Below, in pieces: positions 62,385 to 64,000 of a stretch of DNA of 64,000 bases (the first letter of the stretch is position 1; every line of letters begins with the position of its first letter). The stretch is from Paenibacillus eucommiae (GTDB lineage Bacteria > Bacillota > Bacilli > Paenibacillales > NBRC-103111). The notes under the pieces are model-generated. The model worked only from the letters and a program-made list of their open reading frames with translations, made no database searches and was not told the origin of the DNA. The translations under genes and the position numbers were made by a program. The stretch covers positions 213,758-277,757 of the forward strand of contig NZ_JAGGLB010000009.1 in the NCBI RefSeq assembly GCF_017874215.1, read 5' to 3'.

Positions 62385-63260
62385 TCAATCGGCCGCCCCC
62401 ATACCCGAAGCCTTTTGCACTTTCTGAAACACCCACAGGGCCATTCCGAGGAATACGAGTATGATCACGAAGTATATCCAGGCCAGAGCGCTTGACTGAC
62501 CGTAATTGCTGCTGGTCACCTGCGATAAAATCGGGTTTGTCGGAAATGTAAATAAATCGACCGTCGTGTAAATAAGATTGAGCAGAATGAACGGAGTCAT
62601 GCCGGGCAGTGTAATTTTCCAGAATACTTCCCAGGGTGTCGCGCCGTCGATTCTCGCAGCTTCGTAAACCGAGGCGCCGATCGTTTGCCTTCCGGCCAAG
62701 AAGATCAGGATCTGTACGCCGGAATACCACAGGATCAGGACGAAAGATCCCATTACGGCAACTATCGGGCCAGCCCAGGCCCCCGACATGTTCTCCGACA
62801 CGAGCGAAGCGATGTTATACCTTTGGAGAAAACCAAGGTCCCCTTTGCCTTGCGTCATGAATTCCTGCACGACCTCCCCGGTTGTGAAAATAACGGGCAG
62901 AAAAAAGATGGAGCGGAACAAGGCACGTCCCGGAAACTTCTGATTGAGCATGATCGCGACAAGCAGCGAAAAAATCAGTATGATCGGAAGCATGAGGAGC
63001 GACTGGCGCAAAAAAGGGAACAGCGAATTGTACAAAATCTCTCCGTTCTCCAGCAAAATGTACTTGTAATGCTTGAGCCCAGCCGGGTGAACCTCGATGC
63101 CCGTACTTATAATCGTTACCTGATGGAAGCTCATATAAAGCGAGTATCCGAGCGGGAACGCCATGAATGCCAAAAAACCGATGACCCACGGGGCTATGAA
63201 CAATGAGCCCTCCAGCTTGCGGATCGCTTGGCCGGAAAGCATCCTTCTCTTGGCTGTCAA
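62385..63260 (-). CDS. Carbohydrate ABC transporter permease (MalF/YesP type)
   Basis: 291 residues with six membrane segments and EAARIDGATPWEVFWKITLP as ATPase-coupling loop. The start is TTG overlapping the stop of the upstream gene (TTGA), with GGGAGTGAGG before it. It forms the heterodimeric channel with the 61364 product. Confidence 0.9.
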   Translation of the reverse strand: MTAKRRMLSGQAIRKLEGSLFIAPWVIGFLAFMAFPLGYSLYMSFHQVTIISTGIEVHPAGLKHYKYILLENGEILYNSLFPFLRQSLLMLPIILIFSLLVAIMLNQKFPGRALFRSIFFLPVIFTTGEVVQEFMTQGKGDLGFLQRYNIASLVSENMSGAWAGPIVAVMGSFVLILWYSGVQILIFLAGRQTIGASVYEAARIDGATPWEVFWKITLPGMTPFILLNLIYTTVDLFTFPTNPILSQVTSSNYGQSSALAWIYFVIILVFLGMALWVFQKVQKASGMGAAD

Positions 63261-64000
63261 GGTGCCTCACTCCCTTCCACGATCAAGTAATCGAGCGGTT
63301 TCACAGCTATTTCACCGCTAGTGTAAGTCGCGCTGCCATAGTTAACGATGATGCGTTTACCGCCGGCGTATGTGGTTTCTTTCACATCGGCTGCAAGCGT
63401 ACGATGGCCAACAATGAATTGGTCCTGCACATCGCCAAGCGCTTCGTTCATTTTCCGGTACTCTTGAACCGCATCCGTTTCCCAATTTCGGAAGTCCGGA
63501 CTGTATAAGTGAAGCTTGTAAGCATCCTTGAAGTTTTCGGCGTTCTCATAAATAAAAATGAAAGAAGGAGCGGAACCGTATTCCAGATCGCGTAAAAATT
63601 GTTTACGGTATTCCTGACGATCGTTTGCGTAGGAAGACGTATACTGGACAAGCCCATGAAGCGCGATCTGAATAAATGGGACGGCCGTTCCCGAAAAAGA
63701 ATCGTACGAGTAATCATCGATCAAATGGTCGATTGTGCCGACATAAGGAAAAGCGTAGCTTCCCGAACCGTAACCGCGAAGGTCTAGTGAAGCGTCTTTG
63801 AATTTTTGCATAAGCGCTTGCTGCTTCATCCTGCTTTCCACTCGACTAAGTGGGTAGTTCGTATTGAAATCGCTGAATACCGATCGGCCCAGGCCCATCG
63901 ACATATTGCCGTCAACGTCAACGCCGAGCGTAACGCCGTCGGCGCCAAGCATTTTAAAATATTCGATATCATGGTCCAGCACTTTATCCAGATAGCCCAA
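63257..64000 (-). CDS. DUF5696-like protein, C-terminal part (runs off the window end)
   Basis: 247 residues visible, open at the edge; the true start is outside. Sequence features (EYFKMLGADGVTLGVDVDG, YGSGSYAFPYVGTIDHLIDD, FIQIALHGLVQYTSSYANDR) match the C-terminal region of DUF5696 proteins of Paenibacillus, which resemble glycoside-hydrolase-like barrels and neighbour sugar ABC permeases. Its stop overlaps the next permease start. It probably processes the saccharide imported by the permeases; that is inferred from context. Confidence 0.7.
   Translation of the reverse strand: MGYLDKVLDHDIEYFKMLGADGVTLGVDVDGNMSMGLGRSVFSDFNTNYPLSRVESRMKQQALMQKFKDASLDLRGYGSGSYAFPYVGTIDHLIDDYSYDSFSGTAVPFIQIALHGLVQYTSSYANDRQEYRKQFLRDLEYGSAPSFIFIYENAENFKDAYKLHLYSPDFRNWETDAVQEYRKMNEALGDVQDQFIVGHRTLAADVKETTYAGGKRIIVNYGSATYTSGEIAVKPLDYLIVEGSEAP

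Overview
The window looks like chromosomal DNA of a Gram-positive spore-former of the Paenibacillaceae (Paenibacillus or a close relative). The signs are very large S-layer-homology surface proteins, AraC regulators joined to siderophore-binding domains, a MetNIQ transporter, a DUF5696 protein beside sugar ABC permeases, strong AGGAGG-type ribosome sites, frequent TTG/GTG starts and Bacillus-type 7-1-7 Fur boxes. This assignment is inference from gene content; no rRNA or tRNA gene is present.

Layout. 1-449: N-terminal part of a response regulator. 639-8989: two large cell-wall-anchored proteins, one with a double RCC1 propeller and one with an N-terminal SLH region and Ig-like tail. 8990-10189: non-coding, holding a composite palindromic repeat and a gene remnant. 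10190-17833: an AraC regulator divergent from a seven-gene operon (flavin-dependent acyl-CoA-dehydrogenase-like oxidoreductase, metN-metI-metQ, tautomerase-like protein, aldo/keto reductase, M20 peptidase), probably for scavenging a sulfur-containing or amino-acid-like compound. 17933-33640: an iron/siderophore sensing region with two AraC::lipoprotein in-frame fusions, one free binding lipoprotein and one Btr-like AraC-binding-protein regulator, four Fur boxes, and unrelated genes between them (PAS-MCP, PadR-DUF4180, hydrolase, DUF2269, LuxR-ATPase, methyltransferase-TPR). 33862-36182: a DUF2207-LemA operon.

36315-55126 (minus strand, about 18.8 kb) is the centrepiece. It is a six-gene operon encoding a Pfa-type (polyunsaturated-fatty-acid-like, secondary lipid) synthase: a patatin-like lipase, an Sfp-type phosphopantetheinyl transferase, KS-AT-ACP-ACP, KR-dehydratase, a 2989-residue KS-CLF-AT-DH-DH-PS/DH-acyltransferase protein, and a PfaD-type FMN enoyl reductase. 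A two-component system (55329-57427) is transcribed divergently. The shared 200-bp region carries 11-bp-spaced direct repeats of the OmpR/PhoB kind next to both promoters, so the kinase and regulator are good candidates for controlling the lipid synthase.

57428-58145 repeats the composite palindrome of the 9.3-kb region, followed by four copies of a 25-bp hairpin. 58146-61162 holds a small unknown protein, an AraC-transglutaminase pair and a small P-loop kinase. 61283-64000 holds two sugar-type ABC permeases and the C-terminal part of a DUF5696 protein.

The two most unusual things are the Pfa-type synthase with a fused glycerolipid-type acyltransferase in a Gram-positive organism, and two AraC regulators whose reading frames run without a stop through a Fur operator and an internal promoter into a siderophore-binding lipoprotein.
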